A stretch of DNA of 64,000 nt from Variovorax sp. CF313 (GTDB lineage Bacteria; Pseudomonadota; Gammaproteobacteria; Burkholderiales; Burkholderiaceae_C). The notes below the pieces were generated by a model. That model was not told the origin of the DNA. It did no database searches and worked only from the letters and a program-made list of their open reading frames with translations. The stretch is taken from the NCBI RefSeq assembly GCF_000282635.1, contig NZ_AKIW01000042.1:1-64000 (forward strand). The letters are read 5' to 3'. Shown piece by piece: positions 24,652 to 33,458 of the stretch; positions within the stretch are counted from its first letter, which is position 1, and every line of letters begins with the position of its first letter. Both the position numbers and the translations under genes were made by a program.

Positions 24652-25509
24652 ATGTCCATCGAAAACCAGTCAACTCCCGCAGGCGGGGCTCTTTCACGGA
24701 GCAAGCTGATCTCATACCGCCCGGCACGCGCGAGTGCGGATGTCCAGATCGAATTCACTGACCAGGGCACGGGGCCCGTTGTCTGCATCCTGCCGTCGCT
24801 GGCTCGATCGGGGCGAGACTATGACGTCGTTGCAGCCCATCTCGCAGCATCAGGCTTTCGCGTCCTTCGACCTGAACCGCGCGGCATCGGTCGCAGCAAG
24901 GGGCCGATGGAAGAGCTCGATCTGCACGACTTCGCGAGCGATGTCGCCGCGGTCCTCGACAGCGAGGCAGTCGGTCCGATCGTGATCGTCGGCCATGCGT
25001 GGGGCAGTCAACCCGCCCGCACACTGGCGGCAGACCGGCCGGATCTCGTACGCGGTGTCGTCATGGCGGCGGCTTCCGCCGGCAAGCTTCCTCCCGGGTC
25101 GACCGAGAAGCCCTACAGCCGCCTGCGCGATGAGATCGACGGTGCGGGCGATCTCTCCCTGTCGGAGCCTCGAAGGCTCGAGTGCCTTCGCAAGGCTTTC
25201 TTTGCGCCGGGGCACGATCCCAGCGTGTGGCTTGGCGGCTGGTTTCCTGCGGCCCACGATGCCCAAGGTCGCGCCCGGGAGATCACCCCCGTGGATGACT
25301 ACTTCTCCGCGGGCGACCGCGTACCCATCCTCGACCTTCAGGCCGAGCATGACGCCGTGGTCGTCCCCGACATCATGAAGCCGATGCTGGGCGATCGTGT
25401 CACCGTCGAGATCGTTCGCGACGCGGGGCATGCAATGGCTCCAGAGCAACCGCGCGCGATGAGCGACGCGATCGCGTCCTTCGCGCGAAAGGTGTACCTC
25501 GCTGTCTGA
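24652..25509 (+). CDS. Alpha/beta hydrolase-fold protein lacking the serine nucleophile
   Basis: A 285-residue alpha/beta-hydrolase-fold protein. The strand and turn RVLRPEPRGIGRSKGP near residue 71, a VIVGHAWGSQPARTLAADRP nucleophile elbow near residue 111, LQAEHDAVVVPD and the C-terminal histidine in RDAGHAMAPEQP are all visible. At the elbow the G-x-S-x-G pattern reads GHAWG, placing Ala116 where serine should be. It is therefore not a classical serine hydrolase and may act as a lyase-like enzyme, isomerase or cofactor-free dioxygenase. It is divergent from the regulator's targets only by spacing and carries the same operator. The ATG at 24652 is used. Confidence 0.85.
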   Translation: MSIENQSTPAGGALSRSKLISYRPARASADVQIEFTDQGTGPVVCILPSLARSGRDYDVVAAHLAASGFRVLRPEPRGIGRSKGPMEELDLHDFASDVAAVLDSEAVGPIVIVGHAWGSQPARTLAADRPDLVRGVVMAAASAGKLPPGSTEKPYSRLRDEIDGAGDLSLSEPRRLECLRKAFFAPGHDPSVWLGGWFPAAHDAQGRAREITPVDDYFSAGDRVPILDLQAEHDAVVVPDIMKPMLGDRVTVEIVRDAGHAMAPEQPRAMSDAIASFARKVYLAV

Positions 25510-25542
25510 GCGGTGAATGCAGGTTTGCGGCCGAAGGCCTGC

Positions 25543-26341
25543 TCAGGCGGATGCCAGAAGAGCGGCTGTCGCTTTCTCCCGCAGGGAAAGCAATGGGCCG
25601 CTGAGTTCCTGCTCCACGTCGTCCATGTTGGCGGCGGTGGCGACACTGACGTTGAGCACATAGATCGGGCGATCCGCCAGCACGATCGGTGCTGACAGGG
25701 CGATCACTTCCGGTTGCCATGCGGCGCTGCAGTAGCCGCGCTGCTCGATGCTGAGTTTCGCGGACTTGATCTCGTCTCGCAACTGCCCCCATCCGGTGGA
25801 GCGTCTGCTGCGGAACAGTGCCAGCAGCGCTCGCCTCGTGGATTCCGGAGCGACCGCCAGATAGGCGCGGCCCAACGAAGTGAGTTCCATCGGCACCCGT
25901 TGACCTGCCACCACATGGCGTAGCGCAACGCGGCGGTTGTAGCGAACGGATTCGAGATAGACCATTTCGATCGCGATCGGGCACCGCCAGGCCGACGTTG
26001 ATGCGCATCTTTTCGGCCAGCGCGCGCATCAGCGGGGCGACCGTGTTCAGCACCGGCGAGCCCGCGCGCATCGCATGGGCCAGGCTCAAGACATGTGCGG
26101 CGAGGCGGTAGGCCCGGCGGGCGCGATCGTGCTCCAGCAGGCCGGTTTCCACCAGCGTCTGCGTCAGGCGGCTCACGGTGGCACGAGACAGTCCCGTGCG
26201 TTCCGCGAGCTCGCCGTTGCCAAGCAGATCGGCGCCTGGCCTGAACGCTCTGAGCACTTCGACACCGCGCACGAGCGACCGGTTGAGCATCGGGTCTTCG
26301 TGGTGTGGCCGGCGCGCTTTTTCAGAGGGTGTGTTCGACAT
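25543..26341 (-). pseudogene. IclR-family regulator disrupted by a frameshift
   Basis: The N-terminal part (from MSNTPSEKARRPHHEDPM at 26341) is a standard IclR winged helix: LVRGVEVLRAFRPGADLLGN, then LAERTGLSRATVSRLTQTLV. It continues to INVGLAVPDRD, then leaves the family frame. The effector domain resumes one base out of phase from about 25965 (MVYLESVRYNRRVALRHVV) and runs to 25543 with GRAYLAVAPESTRR and LSIEQRGYCSAAWQPEVI. The family reads DEMVYL, so one extra base within GATCGCGATCGAAATGG at about 25966-25976 explains the break. Either a real mutation or a sequencing error in the short GATCG repeat. It diverges from the Bug/enoyl-CoA hydratase operon. Confidence 0.8.
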
Positions 26342-26402
26342 GTTCCGCGAGTGGCGTGTGGCGCTGAAAACGTGGGGAGAGGCGCCGGGCAGCGTATCAC
26401 CG

Positions 26403-26421
26403 ATTTCCATCTGTTGGAAAT
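26403..26421. promoter_or_regulatory. IclR-type operator palindrome
   Basis: ATTTCCA-tctgt-TGGAAAT is a perfect palindrome with 7-bp arms and a 5-bp centre, in the 198-bp spacer between the IclR gene and the Bug-led operon. It is close to the known IclR half-sites TGGAAAT/ATTTCCA, in the reverse order about the centre. It probably controls both directions. Confidence 0.65.
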
Positions 26422-26539
26422 AGGGGGGTGCGCGAACCGCTTGGCAAATCTAAGCTTCACCCATTCGATGAGAACCGCAGCCCAACGTGGCCGTCGATGG
26501 GGCTTCCCGTACTTCCCTTGTCAAACCGGAGACAAATCC

Positions 26540-27538
26540 ATGCAGATCACGCTGACCCTGGCGCGTGCCAAACGAGCCGTCCTTTTCTCTTGCGCCACCG
26601 TTGCAGCAAGCCTGACAGCCTTCCCCGCTTTCGCGGCGTTTCCGGACAAGCCCGTGAAGATCGTGGTGCCATTCGCGCCGGGCGGAGGCACCGATCTCGT
26701 GGCGCGCACCATGGGCATCACCATGGGCCAGGAGCTGGGTCAACCGGTGATCATCGACAACAAGCCCGGTGCAGGCACCATCATCGGAACCGACGCCGTC
26801 GCGAAGAGCCAGCCCGACGGCTACACGCTTGTCATGGCGACCGTCGCGCACGTGGTGAATCCGAGCCTCCTGCCAAAGCTTCCCTACAACTACGAGAAGG
26901 CATTTGCGCCGGTCATGCTGGTGGGAATTTCGCCGAACGTGCTCGTCGTCCGGGCCGAAAGTCCTTACAAGTCCGTGGGCGACATCATCGCCGCGGCCAA
27001 GGCCCATCCCGGAAAGCTCTCGTTCGCATCGCAGGGCGCCGGCACATCGGCTCATCTCGCAGGCGAACTCTTCAAGAATCTCACCAAGACCGACATCACG
27101 CACATCCCCTACCGCGGCGCCGGCCCGGCCATCACGGATCTGCTGGGCGGCCAGGTCGATGTGATGTTCGCCACGGCAGCCGCGGTCGGCACGTTCATCG
27201 AAAGCGGCAAGCTGCGGGCGCTGGCCGTGACCACCGCCTCGCGCTCCACGGCGCCCTTGCTGGCCAGGGTGCCCACCGTCGCGGAGAGCGGCGTGCCCGG
27301 TTACGTGGCGGACAGCTGGTATGGCCTCTATGCGCCGGCCGGAACGCCACGGGACGTGATCATGAAACTGAACGCCGCCGCAAGGAAAGCCGTCCAGACC
27401 GAGGCCTTCCGCAAGCGCGTGGAAAGCGAAGGCCTCGTGATCGACGCGGGTTCGCCGGAGGCGTTCGACCGCTATGCCAAGGGTGAAGAGGCCCGCTGGC
27501 GAAAGGTGGTCAAAGAGAACCACATCACCACTGACTGA
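26540..27538 (+). CDS. Bug-family tripartite tricarboxylate transporter substrate-binding protein
   Basis: A 332-residue exported protein. Signal peptide RAVLFSCATVAASLTAFPAF with cleavage after AFA. The Bug fold follows: VKIVVPFAPGGGTDLVARTM, IIDNKPGAGTIIGTDAVAKS, ITHIPYRGAGPAITDLLGGQ and YAPAGTPRDVIMKLNAAA. The ATG at 26540 is preceded by GGAG; longer in-frame versions upstream begin inside the IclR gene region. It presumably delivers the acid degraded by the three enzymes downstream, which follow with 17-, 5- and 32-bp gaps. Confidence 0.93.
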   Translation: MQITLTLARAKRAVLFSCATVAASLTAFPAFAAFPDKPVKIVVPFAPGGGTDLVARTMGITMGQELGQPVIIDNKPGAGTIIGTDAVAKSQPDGYTLVMATVAHVVNPSLLPKLPYNYEKAFAPVMLVGISPNVLVVRAESPYKSVGDIIAAAKAHPGKLSFASQGAGTSAHLAGELFKNLTKTDITHIPYRGAGPAITDLLGGQVDVMFATAAAVGTFIESGKLRALAVTTASRSTAPLLARVPTVAESGVPGYVADSWYGLYAPAGTPRDVIMKLNAAARKAVQTEAFRKRVESEGLVIDAGSPEAFDRYAKGEEARWRKVVKENHITTD

Positions 27539-27555
27539 GGCCCAAGGGCAAAAAA

Positions 27556-28356
27556 ATGACCGAAAACCTGATCCAACTCGAAGTCGTCGACGGCGTCGCC
27601 ACGCTGTGGTTGAACCGCCCGGAAAAGCGCAATGCCATGAGCGACGACATGCGCACCGAATTCATCGCCGCGCTCGAGCGCGTGGCGAACGACAAGGCGA
27701 TTCGCGCCCTGGTGCTGACGGGCAAGGGAAATGGCTTCTGCGCCGGCGGCGACATCGCCGGCATGGAGCGCCGGATGCAAGCGCCCGTGGGCGAGGTCGG
27801 CTTCAACGGTTGGAGCCGCCAGCAACGCGTGCACCACGCGCAGTCGCTGCTGCACACCATGCCCAAGCCGACCATCGCCGCAGTCAACGGCGCCGCGTCG
27901 GGCCTGGGTGCCGATACGGCGCTCGCCTGCGACTTCATCATTGCGTCGGATGCGGCGAGCTTCACCTGGTCCTATATCAACCGCGGCATCATTCCCGACG
28001 GCGGCGGCATGTACTTTCTGCCTCGCCGCGTCGGCCTGGCCAAGGCCAAGGAGCTGATCTTCAGCGGCCGCAAGGTCGAGGCCGAAGAGGCGCTTCGTCT
28101 CGGCATCGCCGATCGCAAGGCCGATGCGGACAGCCTGATTGCGCAGGCACAGCGCTGGGCCGCCGAAATGAGCAAGGGCTCCGCCACGGCGCTGGCCCTG
28201 GGCAAGACCATCCTCAACCAGAGCTTCGAGTTGTCGGCCCATCAGGTGTTCGCCCAAGGCAGCCAGGCGCAAGGCATTTGCTACACCAGCACCGAGCATC
28301 GCGAATCGGTGATGGCGTTCCTGGCCAAGACCTCCACCCCGGCCGGCAAGGAGTGA
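27556..28356 (+). CDS. Enoyl-CoA hydratase/isomerase family protein
   Basis: A 266-residue crotonase. The oxyanion-hole motifs are GKGNGFCAGGDIAGMERRM near residue 57 and NGAASGLGADTALACDF near residue 113. The usual second catalytic glutamate position is replaced in part by INRGIIPDGGGMYFLPRRVG, close to but not identical with the hydratase pattern, so isomerase or hydrolase activity is possible. It lies second in the operon, with the acyl-CoA synthetase next, and so acts on a CoA thioester of the imported acid. Confidence 0.9.
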   Translation: MTENLIQLEVVDGVATLWLNRPEKRNAMSDDMRTEFIAALERVANDKAIRALVLTGKGNGFCAGGDIAGMERRMQAPVGEVGFNGWSRQQRVHHAQSLLHTMPKPTIAAVNGAASGLGADTALACDFIIASDAASFTWSYINRGIIPDGGGMYFLPRRVGLAKAKELIFSGRKVEAEEALRLGIADRKADADSLIAQAQRWAAEMSKGSATALALGKTILNQSFELSAHQVFAQGSQAQGICYTSTEHRESVMAFLAKTSTPAGKE

Positions 28357-28361
28357 GCGCC

Positions 28362-30446
28362 ATGAATGCCATCTCCCGACTCCTCAAGCCACGCAGCGTC
28401 GCCGTCATCGGAGCGTCGGGCGACGCCACCAAGACCGCTGGCAGGCCCATCTCGTACCTCGTGAAGCACGGCTTCTCGGGCGAAATCTATCCGGTGAATC
28501 CGAAGGCCGATCGCATCGGCGAGCTGGCCTGCTATGCGGACGTGGCTTCGCTGCCGGCGGTGCCTGACGTGGGCATCGTGCTGCTCGGGGCCGAGCGCGC
28601 CCATCTGGCGGTGCGCGACCTGGCCGCCCGCGGCACCGCGGCAGCCATCGTGCTGGCCAGCGGCTACACCGAGACCGGTGAAGAGGGCGCGCGCCGCCAG
28701 AGGCAGCTGATGGACGCGGCCGGGTCCATGCGCATCCTGGGGCCCAACACCATCGGCCTGGTCAACCTCACGGACAACATCGTGCTGTCGGCCACGGGTG
28801 CGCTCGAGATGGCGCACTTTCCCGTCGGCGGCGTCGGCGTGGTGTCGCAGAGTGGCGGCATCCTCGGTTCGCTGTTGTCTCGCGCTGCGGTGCGCGGTAT
28901 CGGCCTGTCCAAGCTGATCTCGACCAGCAACGAGGTCGACCTGGAGCTGGCGGACTTCATCGATCATCTCGCCGAAGACGACGCCACGAAGGTCATCGCG
29001 CTGTACGTCGAGACGGTGCGCAATCCGGAGAAGTTCCGCGCTGCGGCGCTGAAGGCGGCACGCGCGGGCAAGCCTGTGGTCGCGTTCAAGATCGGCCGTT
29101 CCGAGGCGGGCGCCAAGGCGGCGGTGTCGCACACCGGCGCGCTGGCCGGTGCCGACCGCATGTACGACGCGCTCTTCAGGCAGGTGGGCGTGATCCGCGC
29201 CCGGACATTCAATGACCTGCTGGACATCCCCGCCGCACTGGCCACCGGCCGTAAGCTGCGCGGCAACCGGGTCGCGGTCCTGACCTCCACCGGCGGCGCC
29301 GGGACGCTGGTGTCGGACGACCTGGGCCTGTCCGGCTTCGATACGCCCGCACCCGATGCCGCGACGGCCGAAGCATTGCGCGCGCTGCAGACCGGCGACC
29401 ATGCCGTGCTCGATCGGAACCCGATCGACGTGACCCTGGCGGGCCTGCGGCCTGACTTGCTGCGCGGCGCCATCGATGTGCTGTTGAAGAGTCCCAGCTA
29501 CGACGCCTTGACCATCATCGTCGGCTCATCCAGCCTCGCCATGCCCGAATTGATGGCCGGCGCGATCCAGGACTGCCTGCCGACCTCGGACAAGCCCGTC
29601 ATTGCCTACGTGAGCCCGCACGCGCCGGAAATCGGCGCGCTGCTGACACAGCGCGGTGTCCCCGCTTTTGCCGCGGCGGAAAGCTGCACCGCTGCGCTCG
29701 GCGCCATGCTGCGGGCCAGCCAGTGGAAAGACCCGGGCGAGCCGACCGCCGCCATGCAGCCGGTTGCGGTAGGCGATCTGCCTTCGGGCTCGCTCGACGA
29801 GGCGCAGGCCAAGCAGCTTTTCAGCCGTTTCGGCGTGCCGTGCGCGCGAGAGCTTGTCGTCACCGAGCCAGCGCAGGCCGAGGCCGCTGCGCGTGAGCTG
29901 GGTGGCCGCGTGGTGTTGAAGATCCTGTCGGCCCAGGTCACGCACAAGAGCGACGTGGGCGGTGTGGCGGTCAACCTCACGCCCGACACGGTGGGCGCGC
30001 GCCTGCTGCAGATGGCGTCCGATGTCGAGGCCAACGCCGGCTCGAGGCCGCAGCGATTCCTGGTGCAGGAAATGGTGGCCGGCGGTACCGAACTGATCCT
30101 CGGCATGCACCGTGATGCGCTGGGCACGGCCATCCTGCTGGGAATGGGCGGCGTCACCGCAGAGCTGTTCAAGGACACGGCGATGCGGCTTCTGCCGGCG
30201 CAAGGTGGCCTGAGCCGCGACGAGGCACTGGGCATGGCGCAGGAACTGAAGACGTGGCCGCTGCTGGACGGCTTTCGCGGCCGGCCCAAGGCCGATGTCG
30301 AGGCGCTGCTGGCGGCCATCGTCGCTTTCTCTCACATGGCGGCCCAACTGGGTGACCGTCTGGTCGAAGCCGAGATCAACCCGGTGTTCGTGCTGCCGCA
30401 GGGGCAGGGCGTGCGTGCTGCCGATGGCGTGGTCGTTCTTGCCTGA
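28362..30446 (+). CDS. ADP-forming acyl-CoA synthetase (acetate-CoA ligase family)
   Basis: A 694-residue fused NDP-forming acyl-CoA synthetase. N-terminal CoA-binding domain: LLKPRSVAVIGASGDATKTA. The phosphohistidine segment is AAVSHTGALAGADRMYDALF near residue 250. The C-terminal ATP-grasp domain from about residue 475 has KILSAQVTHKSDVGGVAVNL, QEMVAGGTELILGMHRD and VEAEINPVFVLP. It makes an acyl-CoA from an acid with ATP, giving ADP and phosphate. Its start at 28362 is five bases after the hydratase stop. It should activate the acid brought in by the Bug protein for the hydratase. Confidence 0.93.
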   Translation: MNAISRLLKPRSVAVIGASGDATKTAGRPISYLVKHGFSGEIYPVNPKADRIGELACYADVASLPAVPDVGIVLLGAERAHLAVRDLAARGTAAAIVLASGYTETGEEGARRQRQLMDAAGSMRILGPNTIGLVNLTDNIVLSATGALEMAHFPVGGVGVVSQSGGILGSLLSRAAVRGIGLSKLISTSNEVDLELADFIDHLAEDDATKVIALYVETVRNPEKFRAAALKAARAGKPVVAFKIGRSEAGAKAAVSHTGALAGADRMYDALFRQVGVIRARTFNDLLDIPAALATGRKLRGNRVAVLTSTGGAGTLVSDDLGLSGFDTPAPDAATAEALRALQTGDHAVLDRNPIDVTLAGLRPDLLRGAIDVLLKSPSYDALTIIVGSSSLAMPELMAGAIQDCLPTSDKPVIAYVSPHAPEIGALLTQRGVPAFAAAESCTAALGAMLRASQWKDPGEPTAAMQPVAVGDLPSGSLDEAQAKQLFSRFGVPCARELVVTEPAQAEAAARELGGRVVLKILSAQVTHKSDVGGVAVNLTPDTVGARLLQMASDVEANAGSRPQRFLVQEMVAGGTELILGMHRDALGTAILLGMGGVTAELFKDTAMRLLPAQGGLSRDEALGMAQELKTWPLLDGFRGRPKADVEALLAAIVAFSHMAAQLGDRLVEAEINPVFVLPQGQGVRAADGVVVLA

Positions 30447-30478
30447 AGAAATTGAACCCCTGAATCAGGAGAACCTGG

Positions 30479-31813
30479 ATGCATGCAACGGAAGTATTTG
30501 CGCGATACGCGGCCGAGTTTTACCGGCAGCCGCTCCCTGCCGAGGTCATTCATCATGCCAAGCGCGCAGTGATCGACTGGTATGCATCGCTTTTCCCGGG
30601 CCTGGATGCGGCACCGGTGCGCATGCTGGAGCAAGCCCTGGGCGACGACCTCGATCGCGGTGGCGCCTTCCTGGCGCAAGGGCGCCCGGCCACTGCGCGC
30701 GCTGCTGCGCTCATCAACGGCACGGCTGCGCATGCCGCAGAGGTAGATGACAGCTTTCGCGAGGCCATGTACCACCCAGGCGCTGCGACCATCGCGGCCG
30801 CAATGGCCGGTGGGCAGGACATCGGTGCCTCAGGGCTTCAGTTTCTGCGCGGCGTGGTGCTTGGCTACGAGATCTCGACGCGAATCGGCGTCGTGATGGG
30901 CCGGCCGCACTACAAGTTCTGGCACAGCACGGGCACCGTGGGTAGCTTCGGAGCGGCTGCGGCGGCTGGCGGATTGATGGAGCTCGACGAAGTTGCCTTC
31001 GCGCACGCGCTCGCCACCGCTGCGACCTTCACGGCGGGACTGCAGCAGGCGTTCCGGATGGATTCGATGTCCAAACCACTGCATGCGGGGCGTGCAGCCG
31101 AGGCGGGCCTCCTCGCTGCCCAACTGGCGCGGCGCGGCCTGACGGGTTCGCTGGATGTCCTCGATGGCGACGCCGGGCTCGGCCAGGCCATGAGCAACGG
31201 GCCCGACTGGTCGCAGGTCGGCGCGACGCTCGGGCAGGACTTTCACATCACACGCCTGACATTCAAGAACCATATCGGCTGCGGCCACACTTTTCCGTCG
31301 ATCGACGGCGCCCTCGCGCTGCAGTCGAAGCACCGTATTGCGATTGAAGACATCGTTCGCATTCGTGTAGGCACCTATCGGCCAGCATTGGATATCGCTT
31401 GCTACGAGCGACCGGCTTCCGCCAACGAAGCACGCTTCAGCTTGAAGTACATGGTGGCGTCTGCCCTCGTGCATGGCAGCGTGCGCATGGCGGCGTTTGA
31501 GCCGGCGCGCCTCGAGGATCCCGCAACGCGCGCCCTGATGGAGCGCATGGAGGTCGCGGTGGATCCGGCGCTCGACGCGGCATTCCCGGGCCAGCGTGCC
31601 GCACGCATCGAGATCGACACCGCGGATGGGCGCCGGCTCAGCCATCTGCAGCCCAATCGGAAGGGCGATCCCGAGGAGCCACTGAGTGACGCCGACCTGG
31701 AAAGCAAGTTTCTCGAACTGTCCACGCCGGTGATCGGTGCCGCGCGGGCGCGCAGGCTTCTCGAGCGGCTGTGGCGCCTGGAGAGTGCGACCAGTCTTGC
31801 ATACGAATCTTGA
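30479..31813 (+). CDS. MmgE/PrpD family protein
   Basis: A 444-residue protein of the MmgE/PrpD family (2-methylcitrate dehydratase, cis-aconitate decarboxylase and relatives). Characteristic features: HHAKRAVIDWYASLFPG near residue 25, INGTAAHAAEVDDSFREA near residue 79, GYEISTRIG near residue 125, KNHIGCGHTFPSIDGALAL near residue 266. It is last in the operon, with an AGGAG ribosome site at 30468-30472. In this family, dehydration or decarboxylation of tricarboxylic acids is usual; together with a hydratase and an acyl-CoA synthetase this suggests degradation of an itaconate- or methylcitrate-like acid. Confidence 0.92.
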   Translation: MHATEVFARYAAEFYRQPLPAEVIHHAKRAVIDWYASLFPGLDAAPVRMLEQALGDDLDRGGAFLAQGRPATARAAALINGTAAHAAEVDDSFREAMYHPGAATIAAAMAGGQDIGASGLQFLRGVVLGYEISTRIGVVMGRPHYKFWHSTGTVGSFGAAAAAGGLMELDEVAFAHALATAATFTAGLQQAFRMDSMSKPLHAGRAAEAGLLAAQLARRGLTGSLDVLDGDAGLGQAMSNGPDWSQVGATLGQDFHITRLTFKNHIGCGHTFPSIDGALALQSKHRIAIEDIVRIRVGTYRPALDIACYERPASANEARFSLKYMVASALVHGSVRMAAFEPARLEDPATRALMERMEVAVDPALDAAFPGQRAARIEIDTADGRRLSHLQPNRKGDPEEPLSDADLESKFLELSTPVIGAARARRLLERLWRLESATSLAYES

Positions 31814-31884
31814 TGAGGCAGGGGGCGTCGAGCCCACCAGGGGAGCGCAAGCGGCTTCGCCCAGGACGCCCAGGCCGGCCCTGC

Positions 31885-33387
31885 CTACGGCCGCAGGCGC
31901 CAGCCAAGTTCGCCCTGGAGGAACTGGGCGGCCTCGGCGGGCAGATCCTCTGCGTCGAAGAAGCACGCCACGGGGCGCTCGACGACGATCCGTCCAGCAT
32001 GCAGATAAGCCACGCGCGTGGCGAGGCGCTTGGCCTGCCCGAGGTTGTGGGTGCTCATCACGATCGTCACGCCGCTGTTGGCGACCTCCTCGATGAGGGC
32101 CTCGATTTCATTCTTGGCGCCGGGATCCAGGCTGGCGGTCGGCTCGTCCAGGAACAGGATGTCCGGCTGCAGCGCCCAGGCGCGTGCGAGGCCAAGGCGC
32201 TGCTGCTGTCCACCCGAAAGCGAACGGGCAGATCGCGCGGCGTGTTCGAGCAGGCCCACGTTTGCCAGGCTTTGGCGGCAGCGCTCGCTGCGCTCGGAGG
32301 CCGGCACGCCGGAAAGCCAGAGGCCCACCCAGACATTGCGCCATACCGAAAGGCTCAACAGGAAAGGGCGCTGGAACAGCATGGCCGCTCGCGGAAGGCG
32401 GCCTTCGGGATGCAGTGGCAAGGATTCGCAGCGACCTTCGCAGGGCAAAAGTCCATGCAGCAGCCGCAGCAGCGTGGTCTTGCCAGAGCCGTTGGCTCCG
32501 ATGAGGATGAGCCGGTCACCTCGGCGCACGGTCAGCGATGCGTCGTTCAGCGCCATCAGCGAGCGGAAGCGCACCGTGACCCGGTCGGCCCGGATCAACG
32601 GCGCCGCCTCGGTGGCAGCCGGCGTGCGAGGGGCGCGAGGAGTGGGCGTCCGGGGCGCCGCATGCGGCGGCACCTGAGAGGCGGCGCGCAGCGGGCGCGT
32701 GGCAAGCCAATGCAACAGGCCGATGGCGCCGTTGACCGCGCCGACCACCGCCAGCAGCACGATGCCCAGCGCCAAGGCCAGCGCAAGATCTCCCTTGCTG
32801 GTCTCCAGTGCGATGGTGGTGGTCATCACGCGCGTGACGCCGGCGATGTTGCCGCCGACGATCATCACGGCCCCTACCTCGGCAATGGCCCGCGCGAAGG
32901 CCGTGAGCAGGACGGTGGCCACGCCCATCCGGTCGTGCACCAGCATCAGCAGCGAGGTGGTGAGCGGCCCGGCGCCCAGGGAGCGCAACTGGTCGCAGCC
33001 ATCGGCCAGGGCCGCCATCACGAGCCGGCGTGACAGGGCGGCGATCAGCGGCGTGACGAGCACGCTCTGCGCCACCACCATCGCTGAAGGCGTGAACAGG
33101 ATTCCCAGTTCGCCCAGCGGTCCCGAGCGCGAGAGCAGCAGGTACACCAGCAGGCCCACCACCACGGCGGGCAGGGCGAGCAGCGTGTTCACCAACCACA
33201 CGGCCAGCGCGTGCCCCGGGAACCGCGCCACTGCCAGCCAGGCGCCCAGCAGCAGGCCGAACAGCGCGCCAATTGCGCAGGCCGTGGCGCTGACCTGCAG
33301 CGAGAGCGCCGTGATGCGTACGAGTTCGGGGTCGGCGTGCGTGATGAGCTGCCAGGCCAGTGCCCAGCCTTCGGTCATGGTGTTCAT
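31885..33387 (-). CDS. tupBC: Fused tungstate ABC transporter permease-ATPase (TupB-TupC)
   Basis: A 500-residue single polypeptide. Residues 1-230 are a membrane permease of the Tup/Mod type with the coupling loop AEVGAVMIVGGNIAGVTRVM near residue 172. A proline-rich linker (PPHAAPRTPTPRAP) runs to about residue 265. The rest is an ABC ATPase: Walker A GANGSGKTTLLR, signature SLSGGQQQRLGLARA, Walker B ILFLDEPTASLD and an H-loop STHN. TupB and TupC are usually separate. The neighbouring binding protein (TupA) supports tungstate, although molybdate cannot be excluded. It ends the long formate dehydrogenase island. Confidence 0.9.
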   Translation of the reverse strand: MNTMTEGWALAWQLITHADPELVRITALSLQVSATACAIGALFGLLLGAWLAVARFPGHALAVWLVNTLLALPAVVVGLLVYLLLSRSGPLGELGILFTPSAMVVAQSVLVTPLIAALSRRLVMAALADGCDQLRSLGAGPLTTSLLMLVHDRMGVATVLLTAFARAIAEVGAVMIVGGNIAGVTRVMTTTIALETSKGDLALALALGIVLLAVVGAVNGAIGLLHWLATRPLRAASQVPPHAAPRTPTPRAPRTPAATEAAPLIRADRVTVRFRSLMALNDASLTVRRGDRLILIGANGSGKTTLLRLLHGLLPCEGRCESLPLHPEGRLPRAAMLFQRPFLLSLSVWRNVWVGLWLSGVPASERSERCRQSLANVGLLEHAARSARSLSGGQQQRLGLARAWALQPDILFLDEPTASLDPGAKNEIEALIEEVANSGVTIVMSTHNLGQAKRLATRVAYLHAGRIVVERPVACFFDAEDLPAEAAQFLQGELGWRLRP

Positions 33388-33458
33388 CGAAGGACGGCTC
33401 TCAATGCAAGCGCGAGGCCATGCTCATCACGCGGCCCATCCATCGACTGGGCCACCGT

